Below are positions 51,206 to 60,148 of a stretch of DNA of 64,000 nt, piece after piece; position 1 is the stretch's first letter, and the number at the start of each line of letters is the position of its first letter. The stretch lies in NCBI RefSeq assembly GCF_038446665.1, contig NZ_CP151802.1:868001-932000 (forward strand). The letters run 5' to 3'. The stretch is from Lysobacter sp. FW306-1B-D06B (GTDB taxonomy: Bacteria > Pseudomonadota > Gammaproteobacteria > Xanthomonadales > Xanthomonadaceae). A program made the translations under genes and the position numbers. The notes under the pieces are model-generated. The model had not been told where the DNA came from, did not search any database, and was given only the letters and a program-made list of their open reading frames with translations.

Positions 51206-52873
51206 TCAATCGTTCGCGGTGATGTCCACGTCCTTCGTCTCGCGCAGGAACAGCGAGCCGATCACGAACGTCATCAGCGCGATGATGATCGGGTACCACA
51301 GGCCGTAATACATGTTGCCGGTGGCCGCGACCAGGGCAAAGGCGATCGTCGGCAGGAAGCCGCCGAACCAGCCGTTGCCGATGTGGTACGGCAGCGACAT
51401 CGAGGTGTAGCGGATGCGCGTGGGGAACAGCTCCACCAGCCACGCGGCGATCGGCCCGTAGACCATCGTCACGTAGAGCACCAGGATGACCAGGATCAAC
51501 AGCACCATCGGCTTGTTGATGCGCGCCGGATCGGCCTTCTCCGGATAACCGCCGGCCGTCAGCGCCTTCTTCAGTTCCGCGCCGAAGGCATCGGTCTTGG
51601 CCTTGCTGTCTTCCTTGGAGAGCCCAGCGCCTTCGAAGCCACCGACTTCCACCGCGCCGACGGTGATCCGCGCGACGCTGCCCTGCGGCGCCGGCTGGAT
51701 CGTGTACGGCACGCCGGCCTTGGCCAGCGCAGCGGTGGCGATGTCGCACGAGTTGGTGAAGACCTTCTTGCCCACCGGATCGAACTGGAACGAGCACGTC
51801 GCCGGATCGGCATGCACCACGGCCGGGGCGTTGGTGCTGGCCTCGGCGATGGCCGGGTTCGCGTAGTGCGTGAGGGCCTTGAACAGCGGGAAGTAGGTCA
51901 GCGCGGCGATGAGGCAGCCCGCCATGATGATCTTCTTGCGCCCGATCTTGTCGCTGAGCCAGCCGAACACGATGAAGAACGGCGTGCCGATGGCGAGCGC
52001 GGCGGCGATCAGCAGCCACGTGGTAGTGGCGTCCACCTTCAACGACTGCGTCAGGAAGTACATCGCGTAGAACTGGCCCGCGTACCACACCACCGCCTGG
52101 CCGGCGGTCGCACCCAGCAGCGCCAGCAGCACGATCTTGCCGTTCTTGGAGAAGAAGCTCTCGGTGATCGGCGCCTTGGACTGCTTGCCCTCGGCCTTCA
52201 TCTGCTGGAAAAGCGGCGACTCGTTGAGCTGCATGCGGATCCACACCGACACGCCTAGCAGGATGATCGACAGCAGGAACGGAATGCGCCAGCCCCAGCG
52301 TTCGAACTCTTCCGTGCCCAGGTAGGTGCGCACGCCTAGGATCACCAGCAGCGACAGGAACAGGCCGATCGTCGCGGTGGTCTGGATGAAGCTCGTATAC
52401 AGGCCGCGCTTGCCGTGCGGTGCGTGCTCGGCCACGTACGTCGCCGCGCCGCCGTACTCACCACCCAGCGCCAGGCCCTGCAGCAAGCGCAGGACGATGA
52501 GGATGGCCGGTGCGGCGAAACCGATCGACGCATAGTTGGGCAGGATGCCGACGAGGAAGGTCGACAGGCCCATGATGACGATGGTGACCAGGAACGTGTA
52601 CTTGCGACCGATCATGTCGCCGATGCGGCCGAAGAAGATCGCGCCGAACGGGCGTACCGCGAAGCCCGCCGCGAAGGCGAGCAGCGCGAAGATGAAGGCG
52701 CTGGTTTCGTTCAGGCCGCTGAAGAACTGCTTGGCGATGATCGCCGCGAGCGAGCCGTACAGATAGAAGTCGTACCACTCGAACACGGTGCCCAGGCTGG
52801 ACGCGAAGATGACCTTCTTGTGCCCTTGCGTCAGCGGTACGTCTTTGGAGCTGTTTGCGGTGATGGTGGACAC
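51206..52873 (-). CDS. MHS-type MFS transporter
   Basis: 555-residue inner-membrane symporter of the metabolite:H+ symporter (ProP/KgtP/ShiA) branch. Signatures are SSLGTVFEWYDFYLYGSLA in TM1, RPFGAIFFGRIGDMIGRKYTF in the 2-3 loop and LLQGLALGGEYGGAATYVAEHAP. A polar insertion of ~115 residues (338-453, with Cys360 and Cys376) breaks the C-terminal helix bundle, which makes the protein longer than ProP; similar insertions exist in other long MHS proteins. It starts 12 bp after the porin stop, so the two are co-transcribed. Position next to acs and CrbR suggests uptake of acetate or another carboxylate. Confidence 0.9.
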   Translation of the reverse strand: MSTITANSSKDVPLTQGHKKVIFASSLGTVFEWYDFYLYGSLAAIIAKQFFSGLNETSAFIFALLAFAAGFAVRPFGAIFFGRIGDMIGRKYTFLVTIVIMGLSTFLVGILPNYASIGFAAPAILIVLRLLQGLALGGEYGGAATYVAEHAPHGKRGLYTSFIQTTATIGLFLSLLVILGVRTYLGTEEFERWGWRIPFLLSIILLGVSVWIRMQLNESPLFQQMKAEGKQSKAPITESFFSKNGKIVLLALLGATAGQAVVWYAGQFYAMYFLTQSLKVDATTTWLLIAAALAIGTPFFIVFGWLSDKIGRKKIIMAGCLIAALTYFPLFKALTHYANPAIAEASTNAPAVVHADPATCSFQFDPVGKKVFTNSCDIATAALAKAGVPYTIQPAPQGSVARITVGAVEVGGFEGAGLSKEDSKAKTDAFGAELKKALTAGGYPEKADPARINKPMVLLILVILVLYVTMVYGPIAAWLVELFPTRIRYTSMSLPYHIGNGWFGGFLPTIAFALVAATGNMYYGLWYPIIIALMTFVIGSLFLRETKDVDITAND

Positions 52874-52885
52874 GGTCGTTGCCCC

Positions 52886-54361
52886 TTAGAAGTTGTACTT
52901 CACGTGCGTCTGCAGGCGATTGAGGTCGCCGCGGTCGCCGTTCTCGAGTTCACGCTGGCCCCAGATCAGCTCCGCACCGACATCGAGCTTGGGCAGCGGC
53001 GTGTAGATCAGGTTCAAGTGCGCCGACTGCGCGCCCTTGGTGATGCCAAGGCCAGTGAAGTCCGTGTCCTGGTCGTACTCGGCGCGCGAGTAGAACAGGT
53101 TCGTGCGCAGCTTCGGACTGAAGACATGGCGCCAGCCGACGAAGCCGGCGATGACGTCGATGTTGTCCAGGCCGCGGTTCGGGTTGGTGTCCGGCGCATC
53201 GAGCACGGCGTCGTTGTTGAGCGCCAGGCCGAGGTAACGGCCGATGCCGCTGCCGCCGGTGATCATGTAGCGGATGTCGTCGTTCTTGCCGAGGTTGAAC
53301 TTGCCCGAGACGCTCAGGCCGTAGCCGGTGCTCTCGTCTTCCACGGCCGGACGCGCCGGCGCGGTCGGCGTGGCGGCGACGCCGGCGGCCTGGTACTTCA
53401 GCTGCCGGACCAGGCCCGCGATGCCGAAGTGGCCCCAATCACCCTTGAGCGTGTAGCGCCCGGTGAAATCGGGCATCGGACCGTCGTCGCCGGCGACCTG
53501 CGCCATGTTGCCGTTGAACGGCGTGAACACCGTTTCCGGGTTCTCCATCGAGAACGACCACGGACCGTTGGTGTAACGCACCTGCGCCTGGCGCACGAAC
53601 ACCGTGCCTTCCGTCGGGCCGAGGAAGTCGACCGTGTCGGGCAGCGCGGCGGTGTCCTGGAAGTTGCTCCAGGTCTGGCCGGCCAGCCAGTTGTTCCATT
53701 GCACGTACGCCTGGCGCAGCGTGAGCGCGTAGGTGTTGGTGGCGATCTCGTTGCCGGTGAAGGCAGTGCTGCCGCCGCCGAACAGGTCGAACTCCAGGTA
53801 CGCCTTGAGCTTGTCGCCGCTGTCCAGGTCGGTGTCGGCGCCGAACCAGAAGCGCGAGAAGTTCACGCCCATGTCGGTGTCGGTGCCGCCTTCGGCCAGA
53901 TGCCCGCCGCCGACCGGAATCGCCTTGGGCACGTAAAACAGGCGACCGACCGTGCCGTCGGGAATGTCGCCGTCGTTGGTGTCGGTGACCGAGGCGTCCA
54001 GCTTGATGAAGCCGCCGTAGTAGAAACGCGTCCCGGGGTTCGCGTTCGGCGTGATCGTCGTGGTCTGGATCGGCTGCACCTTCGGAGCACCCGCCGTTGC
54101 CGTGGCCGGTGCGGCCGGTGTCGCCGGCGCGGCGGCCTGCGCGGTCTTCACTTCGCTGATCTGGCTCTGCTGCTGTTGCTGCTGCGCCACCAGCTGCTGG
54201 ACCATCGCTTCGAGCTGGGCGACACGCGCCTCCAGCTCCTTTTCTTTCGCCGTTTGCGCGAAGGCCATCCCCGGCAACGCCAGCGCGACCAGCAATGCGG
54301 CGGCGAGCGGGCGGCGACGGGGCGTCGCGGCCTTCGACGTCGTGGCAATGCTTGCGGACAT
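52886..54361 (-). CDS. DcaP-like trimeric porin
   Basis: 491-residue outer-membrane porin. The signal peptide ends at ALPGMAFAQ. A coiled coil follows directly (EKELEARVAQLEAMVQQLVAQQQQQQSQISEV), as in DcaP-type porins, where it forms a periplasmic trimer stalk. The barrel begins near TRFYYGGFIKLDASVTDTNDG and ends on Phe (LQTHVKYNF). DcaP relatives carry dicarboxylates and other small acids. GGGAGGGG lies before the ATG. First gene of a porin-MHS transporter operon that is divergent from acs across 243 bp, in which ACGTCTA-like elements occur but no operator is certain. Confidence 0.88.
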   Translation of the reverse strand: MSASIATTSKAATPRRRPLAAALLVALALPGMAFAQTAKEKELEARVAQLEAMVQQLVAQQQQQQSQISEVKTAQAAAPATPAAPATATAGAPKVQPIQTTTITPNANPGTRFYYGGFIKLDASVTDTNDGDIPDGTVGRLFYVPKAIPVGGGHLAEGGTDTDMGVNFSRFWFGADTDLDSGDKLKAYLEFDLFGGGSTAFTGNEIATNTYALTLRQAYVQWNNWLAGQTWSNFQDTAALPDTVDFLGPTEGTVFVRQAQVRYTNGPWSFSMENPETVFTPFNGNMAQVAGDDGPMPDFTGRYTLKGDWGHFGIAGLVRQLKYQAAGVAATPTAPARPAVEDESTGYGLSVSGKFNLGKNDDIRYMITGGSGIGRYLGLALNNDAVLDAPDTNPNRGLDNIDVIAGFVGWRHVFSPKLRTNLFYSRAEYDQDTDFTGLGITKGAQSAHLNLIYTPLPKLDVGAELIWGQRELENGDRGDLNRLQTHVKYNF

Positions 54362-54604
54362 GATTCCCCTCCCAAAGGAACGCCGGGCCCGATGCTCGGC
54401 TCCAGCGAGCCTGCTGGGCCATCGCACTGCACAACCATTCCCCATTGGTCGTAGACGCAGCCCCGGCGCGGTGCTTTACGACTAACGTCTAAACCCCGCC
54501 GGATGAGGCTTAACAGCGAATGCGGCACACTGGCGTGCCGGCCGCCCGCGCGGCGGCGGGAATGCCCTTCGCCCATGACTTCGACGCTGTCCCGGAGCAC
54601 GCCA

Positions 54605-56557
54605 ATGAACCACCCCGCCACCGTCTATCCGATCGATCCGGACTTCGCCGCCAAGGCCCGCGTCACGCGCGAGGACTACGAGCGCCAGTACGCCGAATCG
54701 GTGAAGGATCCGGAGGCGTTCTGGGGCAAGGTCGCCAAACGGCTGGACTGGTTCGTCGCGCCCACGAAGATCAAGGATGTCAGCTACAACCTCGATGATT
54801 TCCACATCCGCTGGTACGAGGACGGCGAGCTCAACGCCAGCGTCAACTGCCTGGACCGCCACCTCGCCGAACGCGGCGACAAGACCGCGCTGATCTTCGA
54901 GGCCGACGATCCGGCCAAGCCCGCCGAGCACGTCACCTACCGCCAGCTGCACGAGCGCGTGTGCAAGCTCGCCAACGCGCTGCGCTCGCTGGGCGTGCGC
55001 AAGGGCGATCGCATCACGATCTACCTGCCGATGATCCCGCAGGCCGTGGTGGCGATGCTCGCCTGCGCACGCGTCGGCGCGATCCACTCGGTGGTGTTCG
55101 GCGGTTTCGCGCCGCAGTCCATCGCCGACCGCGTCGCCGACTGCCAGAGCAAGCTCATCATCACCGCCGACGAAGGCCTGCGCGGCGGCAAGAAGGTGCC
55201 GCTGAAGGCGAATGTGGACGCTGCGTTGAAGATGCCCGGCACCAACACGGTCGAGACCGTGCTCGTCGTGCGCCACACCGGCTCGGCGGTGGACATGCAG
55301 ATGCCGCGCGACCGCTGGTATGACGCTGTCGTCGACGACCAGCCGGCCGAATGCGCACCCGAACGCATGAACGCGGAAGACCCGTTGTTCATCCTCTACA
55401 CCTCCGGTTCCACCGGCAAACCCAAGGGCGTGCTGCACACCACCGGCGGTTATCTCGCCTACGCCAGCTACACGCACGAGACGGTGTTCGACCTGCGCGA
55501 GGACGACATCTACTGGTGCACCGCCGACGTCGGCTGGGTCACCGGCCACAGCTACATCGTCTACGGCCCGCTGGCCAACGGCGCCACCGCGCTGGTGTTC
55601 GAAGGCGTGCCGAACTACCCGAGCGTGTCGCGCTTCTGGGAAGTGATCGACAAGCACAAGGTCACGATCTTCTACACCGCGCCCACCGCGATCCGCGCGC
55701 TGATGCGCGACGGCGACGAGCCGGTGCAGAAGACTTCGCGCGCCTCGCTGCGCCTGCTGGGCACCGTGGGCGAGCCGATCAATCCGGAGGCGTGGCGCTG
55801 GTATTACGAAGTGGTCGGTGATTCACGCTGCCCCATCGTCGACACGTGGTGGCAGACGGAAACCGGCGGCATCCTCATCACGCCGCTGGCGGGTGCGATC
55901 GACCTCAAGCCCGGTTCCGCGACCAAGCCCTTCTTCGGCATCCAGCCCGCGCTGGTCGACGCCAACGGCACGCGCCTGGAAGGCGAGGCCGAGGGCAACC
56001 TGGTGCTGCTGGATTCCTGGCCGGGCCAGATGCGCACCGTTTACGGTGACCATCAACGCTTCATCGATACCTACTTCCGCACGTACCCGGGCACGTACTT
56101 CACCGGCGACGGCTGCCGTCGCGACGCCGACGGCTATTACTGGATCACCGGCCGCGTGGACGACGTCATCAACGTCTCCGGCCACCGCATCGGCACGGCG
56201 GAAGTGGAAAGCGCGCTGGTCTCGCATCCGAAGGTCGCCGAGGCGGCGGTGGTCGGCTTCCCGCACGACATCAAGGGGCAGGGCATCTACGCCTACGTGA
56301 CGCTGATCGCCGGCGAGGCGCCGACCGATGAACTGCACAAGGAGCTGATCGCGCACGTGCGCAAGGAGATCGGCCCCATCGCCACGCCGGACCATCTGCA
56401 ATGGGCGCCGGGCCTGCCGAAGACGCGTTCGGGCAAGATCATGCGCCGTATCCTGCGCAAGATCGCCGAGAACGCGCCGGATCAGTTGGGCGACACCAGC
56501 ACGCTGGCGGACCCCAGCGTGGTGGAATCGCTGGTGAAGGAACGGCGCGTGCCGTGA
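54605..56557 (+). CDS. acs: acetyl-CoA synthetase
   Basis: 650-residue AMP-forming acetate-CoA ligase, the high-affinity route for acetate assimilation. Core motifs are [19 protein letters not shown] (P-loop A3), [33 protein letters not shown] (A5) and [31 protein letters not shown] (A8). The acetylatable lysine is in the C-terminal [21 protein letters not shown] precedes the ATG; ATG 54575 is an alternative. The nearby CrbR (next gene) and CrbS (60149-63604) are the known two-component control of acs in other gammaproteobacteria. Confidence 0.97.
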   Translation: MNHPATVYPIDPDFAAKARVTREDYERQYAESVKDPEAFWGKVAKRLDWFVAPTKIKDVSYNLDDFHIRWYEDGELNASVNCLDRHLAERGDKTALIFEADDPAKPAEHVTYRQLHERVCKLANALRSLGVRKGDRITIYLPMIPQAVVAMLACARVGAIHSVVFGGFAPQSIADRVADCQSKLIITADEGLRGGKKVPLKANVDAALKMPGTNTVETVLVVRHTGSAVDMQMPRDRWYDAVVDDQPAECAPERMNAEDPLFILYTSGSTGKPKGVLHTTGGYLAYASYTHETVFDLREDDIYWCTADVGWVTGHSYIVYGPLANGATALVFEGVPNYPSVSRFWEVIDKHKVTIFYTAPTAIRALMRDGDEPVQKTSRASLRLLGTVGEPINPEAWRWYYEVVGDSRCPIVDTWWQTETGGILITPLAGAIDLKPGSATKPFFGIQPALVDANGTRLEGEAEGNLVLLDSWPGQMRTVYGDHQRFIDTYFRTYPGTYFTGDGCRRDADGYYWITGRVDDVINVSGHRIGTAEVESALVSHPKVAEAAVVGFPHDIKGQGIYAYVTLIAGEAPTDELHKELIAHVRKEIGPIATPDHLQWAPGLPKTRSGKIMRRILRKIAENAPDQLGDTSTLADPSVVESLVKERRVP

Positions 56558-56602
56558 GGCGCGGCTGACGATTCTGCGCAGACAGCGTATCTGGCACGCT
56601 GC

Positions 56603-56702
56603 GTCATCCCCGCGAAGGCGGGGATCCAACTCGAACCGCGTCACACCCGCCGGAGAGCGGAGTCGACTCTGATACCTGGATTCCCGCCTTCGCGGGAATG
56701 AC
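56603..56702. repeat. interspersed palindromic repeat (GTCATCCCCGCG family), copy 3
   Basis: 100 bp: left arm GTCATCCCCGCGAAGGCGGG, right arm CCCGCCTTCGCGGGAATGAC, each a hairpin. It lies between acs and the response regulator, ending 11 bases before the latter's ATG. Confidence 0.85.
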
Positions 56703-56713
56703 GAGCCAACCCC

Positions 56714-57382
56714 ATGCCCACACTCCTCATCGCCGACGACCACCCGCTGTTCCGCGAAGCCCTGCGCGGCGCGGTCGCGCGCGTGCTGCCCGACGCGCAG
56801 CTGCGCGAGGCCGACAGCGTCGAGGCGCTCTACACGCTGGTCGAAGCCGAGCCGGACGCCGACCTGCTCCTGCTCGACCTCAACATGCCCGGCGCGCAGG
56901 GCTTCAGCGCGCTGGTGCACCTGCGCGCGCTGCATCCGCAGCTGCCCATCGTGGTGGTGTCCGCGCGCGAGGAACCCACGGTGATGCGTCGCGCGCTCGA
57001 CCACGGTGCGGTCGGCTTCATTCCAAAATCCGCCGACGCGGCGACGCTGGGCGAAGCCATCACGCGCGTGCTCGACGGCGACCGCTGGGCGCCGGCGGTG
57101 GCGTTGTCCGCGCCGGCCGCGCATGCCGACGAGCACGACGCCGCGCAACGCCTGCGCGACCTCACGCCGCAGCAGTTCCGCGTGTTGCAGATGCTCGGCG
57201 CGGGTCTGCTCAACAAGCAGATCGGCTACGAGCTGGGCGTGTCGGAGGCCACCGTGAAGGCGCACGTCACCGCGATCCTGCGCAAGCTCGGCGCCAGCAA
57301 CCGCACCCAGGCGGTGCTGATCGCAGGCCGCCTCGCGCTGGACCCCAGCGCGATCGTGCCCCCGCCCGAAGAAGTCGACTGA
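56714..57382 (+). CDS. crbR: NarL/LuxR-type response regulator (CrbR-like)
   Basis: 222 residues. The receiver domain has the acidic pocket IADDHPLFREAL, phospho-acceptor Asp55 in LLLLDLNMPG, and Lys in FIPKSA. The C-terminal LuxR HTH is LTPQQFRVLQMLGAGLLNKQIGYELGVSEATVKAHVTAILRKLGASNRTQAVL. It follows acs by ~150 bp, with a repeat in between. In Vibrio and Pseudomonas a regulator of this type (CrbR) acts with an SLC5-linked kinase to switch on acs; the matching kinase gene is at 60149. The name is by context and architecture. Confidence 0.88.
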   Translation: MPTLLIADDHPLFREALRGAVARVLPDAQLREADSVEALYTLVEAEPDADLLLLDLNMPGAQGFSALVHLRALHPQLPIVVVSAREEPTVMRRALDHGAVGFIPKSADAATLGEAITRVLDGDRWAPAVALSAPAAHADEHDAAQRLRDLTPQQFRVLQMLGAGLLNKQIGYELGVSEATVKAHVTAILRKLGASNRTQAVLIAGRLALDPSAIVPPPEEVD

Positions 57383-57430
57383 CCCGCTCCGCGACGGCGC
57401 CTTGCCCGCCCCGGGTGTAGGCTCCGCACC

Positions 57431-58255
57431 ATGCGCCCGTCGCGCCCCATCGCCGCATTGCGCCCCTTCGTGCAGGCCGTCTGGTCGCGTGAGGCTTCCT
57501 TGCATGTGGCGCCGCATCGCGAACACGTACTGCCGTCCGGCACGATGCACCTGTCGGTTCGCCTCGACGCGCCGTTGCGGCTCTATCGCGATGCGTCCGA
57601 TGCGCACGGCCGATGCGCGGGTACGGCGACGCTGGCCGGGGCACGCGACGGCTTCTACGCGAAACACGTCGATGGCGCTGCGTCCGTCGGCGCGGTACTG
57701 CGTCCCGGTGCGATGCAGGCGCTGTTCGGTTGCGATGCCGATGCACTGCAAGGGCAACACGTCGCGCTCGAAGACCTGTGGAATCCGCTCGACGTGGAGC
57801 GCCTGCGCGATCGCCTGGCGTGCGCGGACGGTGCAGAGCACCGGGCGATCGTGCTGCAGCAGGCGCTGCTTGCGCAGGTGCGGCCGATCCGCGCCATGCA
57901 TCCGGCCATCGCCCGCGCGATGCAGACGTTGCGTCAAGGTCGGCTCGTGCGCGAGACCGTGGCCGACAGCGGCCTCAGCCATCGCCATTTCCTCCTGCGC
58001 TTCCGCGCCGCGACGGGGCTGTCGCCGAAGGAGTACGCGCGCGTCCTGCGCTTCCGGCGCGCGCTCGCGCTGATGCCGGAGCGCGCGCTCGCCGACGTCG
58101 CGTTCGCCGCCGGCTACAGCGATCAGGCGCACCTGGGGCGCGAATTCCGTGCGCTCTCGGGACTTACGCCGCAGACATACCGGGCCGGCAATCCGGCCGG
58201 TGGCCGCCACGTTGAGGTCAATTTCCTTCAAGACCGTAGCGGAACCGCGCGATAG
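57431..58255 (+). CDS. AraC-family transcriptional regulator
   Basis: 274 residues. The N-terminal ~150 residues (RPIAALRPFVQAVWSREASLHVAPHREHVLPSGTMHLSVRLD) are the DUF6597 sensor-like domain; the C-terminal part is the double HTH, with ETVADSGLSHRHFLLRFRAATGLSPKEYARVLRFRRAL and ADVAFAAGYSDQAHLGREFRALSGLTPQTYR. The VOC protein gene follows 30 bp later on the same strand, and this pairing of AraC with a glyoxalase-like protein is common, so it probably controls that gene. No ligand is known. Confidence 0.92.
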   Translation: MRPSRPIAALRPFVQAVWSREASLHVAPHREHVLPSGTMHLSVRLDAPLRLYRDASDAHGRCAGTATLAGARDGFYAKHVDGAASVGAVLRPGAMQALFGCDADALQGQHVALEDLWNPLDVERLRDRLACADGAEHRAIVLQQALLAQVRPIRAMHPAIARAMQTLRQGRLVRETVADSGLSHRHFLLRFRAATGLSPKEYARVLRFRRALALMPERALADVAFAAGYSDQAHLGREFRALSGLTPQTYRAGNPAGGRHVEVNFLQDRSGTAR

Positions 58256-58285
58256 CGTGGGCCACCTTCATTGCGGAGACCGACC

Positions 58286-58729
58286 ATGAGCACCCGTGAG
58301 CTGTTCGCGTACCTGTGCGTGCCCGATGCCGATGCGGCCGTCGCGTTCTATCGCGAGGTCTTCGACGCGCAGGAAACACTGCGCCTGGTCGACAGCGGCG
58401 GACGCGTGGGGCATGTCGAAGTCACGCTGGCCGGCACCACGCTGATGCTGTGCGAGCCGTACCCCGAGTACGGCATCGCGCCGCCGCAGGCGTCGGCACC
58501 GTCGTGCGTCACATTGCATGTGCATGTGGACGACGCCGATGCGGTGATCGCGCGCGCCCTGGCCCGCGGCGGCGAGTTGGTGATGCCTGCGCGCGACCAG
58601 TTCTACGGCGAGCGCTCCGGCGTGGTGCGCGACCCTGCGGGCCATCGCTGGAACATCGGCCACAGCATCGAGGACGTGACCGCACAGGAGATGCAGCGGC
58701 GTTTCGTCGCGCTCACCGAGCCGTGCTGA
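58286..58729 (+). CDS. VOC (glyoxalase/bleomycin-resistance fold) protein
   Basis: 147-residue PhnB-like VOC protein with the paired beta-alpha-beta-beta-beta modules: LFAYLCVPDADAAVAFYREVFDAQETLRLVDSGGRVGHVEVTLAGTTLMLCEPYPEYG and VHVDDADAVIARALARGGELVMPARDQFYGERSGVVRDPAGHRWNIGHS. The final His/Glu positions allow a metal site. Function in this sub-branch is not established. GGAG precedes the ATG. Likely in one unit with the AraC regulator. Confidence 0.9.
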   Translation: MSTRELFAYLCVPDADAAVAFYREVFDAQETLRLVDSGGRVGHVEVTLAGTTLMLCEPYPEYGIAPPQASAPSCVTLHVHVDDADAVIARALARGGELVMPARDQFYGERSGVVRDPAGHRWNIGHSIEDVTAQEMQRRFVALTEPC

Positions 58730-58816
58730 CCCACGCATCCCGCTGAACCGCAGCCTGCACCGATCACGTCCGATCCACGCCGTCTGGCGTACTGCTGCAG
58801 ACCGATTCCGTAGCGG

Positions 58817-60145
58817 ATGCGCGCCGTGAATGCCGTGAGAAAAGCCATCGCCTTCGCACTGTTTGCAAGCCTGGCCGGCTGCGGCGGTGAGGCCCAACTG
58901 CGTGGCGGCGAAGACACCGGGAAGAAGCCGACGCTCGCGGCGCCGGAATCCTCCGCGATTCCCACCGTGCACATCGCGCCCGCGAAGGGATGGGGCGTGG
59001 GCGAGATGCCGGTGCCGGCCGCGGGCCTTGAAGTGAAGGAATTCGCGAGCGGCCTGGATCACCCGCGCTGGCTGTACGTGCTGCCCAACGACGATGTGCT
59101 GGTCGCCGAGAGCAACGCACCGCCGGGCAAGCGTGGCATCGGCGGGATCAAGGGCAAGGTGATGGGATCGGTGATGAAGCGTGCCGGCTCCGGCGTGCCC
59201 AGCGCGAACCGAATCACGTTGCTGCGCGATGCCGACGGCGATGGCGTCGCGGAAACGCGCTCTGTCTTCGCGCAGGGACTCAACTCGCCCTTCGGCATGG
59301 CGCTCGTCGGCGACACGTTGTACGTGGCCAATGCCGATGCGCTGGTGAGATTCGCGTACACCACGGGGCAGCAGCAGGCCAGCGCCGCCCCGCAGAAGGT
59401 GCTCGACCTGCCCGGCAGCGGGGACCAGCTCAACCATCACTGGACCAAGAGCCTGGTGGCCTCTGCGGACGGCAAGCAGCTGTTCGTCGGGGTGGGCTCC
59501 AACAGCAACATCGCCGACAACGGGATGGAGGCGGAGATCGACCGCGCCGCCGTGCTCGTCATCGATCCGGCCACGGGCTCGCGGCGCGTGTTCGCGAGCG
59601 GGCTGCGCAATCCCGTTGGATTGGCATGGGAGCCGAACACCGGCGCCCTGTGGGCCGTGGTGAACGAGCGCGACGAACTGGGCAGCGATCTGGTGCCCGA
59701 CTACCTCACGCGCGTGGATGCCGATGCGTTCTACGGCTGGCCTTACAGCTACTGGGGCCAGCACGTCGACGCGCGCGTGAAGCCGCAGAAGCCGGACCTG
59801 GTGGCGCGTGCGCGCGTGCCGGATCTCGCGCTGGGTTCGCACGTGGCGCCGCTGGGGCTGACCTTCGCGCGCGGGCAGAAACTGGGCGACGGTTACGCCG
59901 ACGGCGCCTTCGTCGGCTTGCACGGCTCCTGGAACCGCAAACCGCTGTCGGGCTACAAGGTGGTCTTCGTGCCGTTCGCGAATGGACAACCCCGCGGCAC
60001 GATGGTGGACGTGCTCACCGGCTTCCTCGATGCGCAGGAGAACGCGCGCGGTCGCCCGGTCGGCGTGGCGATCGCACGCGACGGTGCGCTGCTGGTCGCC
60101 GACGACGTCGGCAACGCCGTGTGGCGCGTGAGTGCTTCGCGCTGA
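58817..60145 (+). CDS. PQQ-type sugar dehydrogenase lipoprotein (sorbosone dehydrogenase family)
   Basis: 442-residue predicted periplasmic lipoprotein (lipobox SLAGC, Cys ~22). The six-bladed propeller of soluble-glucose/sorbosone dehydrogenases is suggested by [110 protein letters not shown] and [21 protein letters not shown]. These families oxidise aldoses with PQQ. It is convergent with crbS, and only three bases separate their stop codons. Whether PQQ is made by this organism cannot be told here. Confidence 0.87.
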   Translation: MRAVNAVRKAIAFALFASLAGCGGEAQLRGGEDTGKKPTLAAPESSAIPTVHIAPAKGWGVGEMPVPAAGLEVKEFASGLDHPRWLYVLPNDDVLVAESNAPPGKRGIGGIKGKVMGSVMKRAGSGVPSANRITLLRDADGDGVAETRSVFAQGLNSPFGMALVGDTLYVANADALVRFAYTTGQQQASAAPQKVLDLPGSGDQLNHHWTKSLVASADGKQLFVGVGSNSNIADNGMEAEIDRAAVLVIDPATGSRRVFASGLRNPVGLAWEPNTGALWAVVNERDELGSDLVPDYLTRVDADAFYGWPYSYWGQHVDARVKPQKPDLVARARVPDLALGSHVAPLGLTFARGQKLGDGYADGAFVGLHGSWNRKPLSGYKVVFVPFANGQPRGTMVDVLTGFLDAQENARGRPVGVAIARDGALLVADDVGNAVWRVSASR

Positions 60146-60148
60146 GGG

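Noticed and set aside
54362..54604. CrbR operator between the porin and acs genes
   Set aside because: ACGTCTA/TACGAC-like words occur around 54450-54495, but I know no reliable CrbR consensus and the words are not cleanly symmetric, so no site was annotated.
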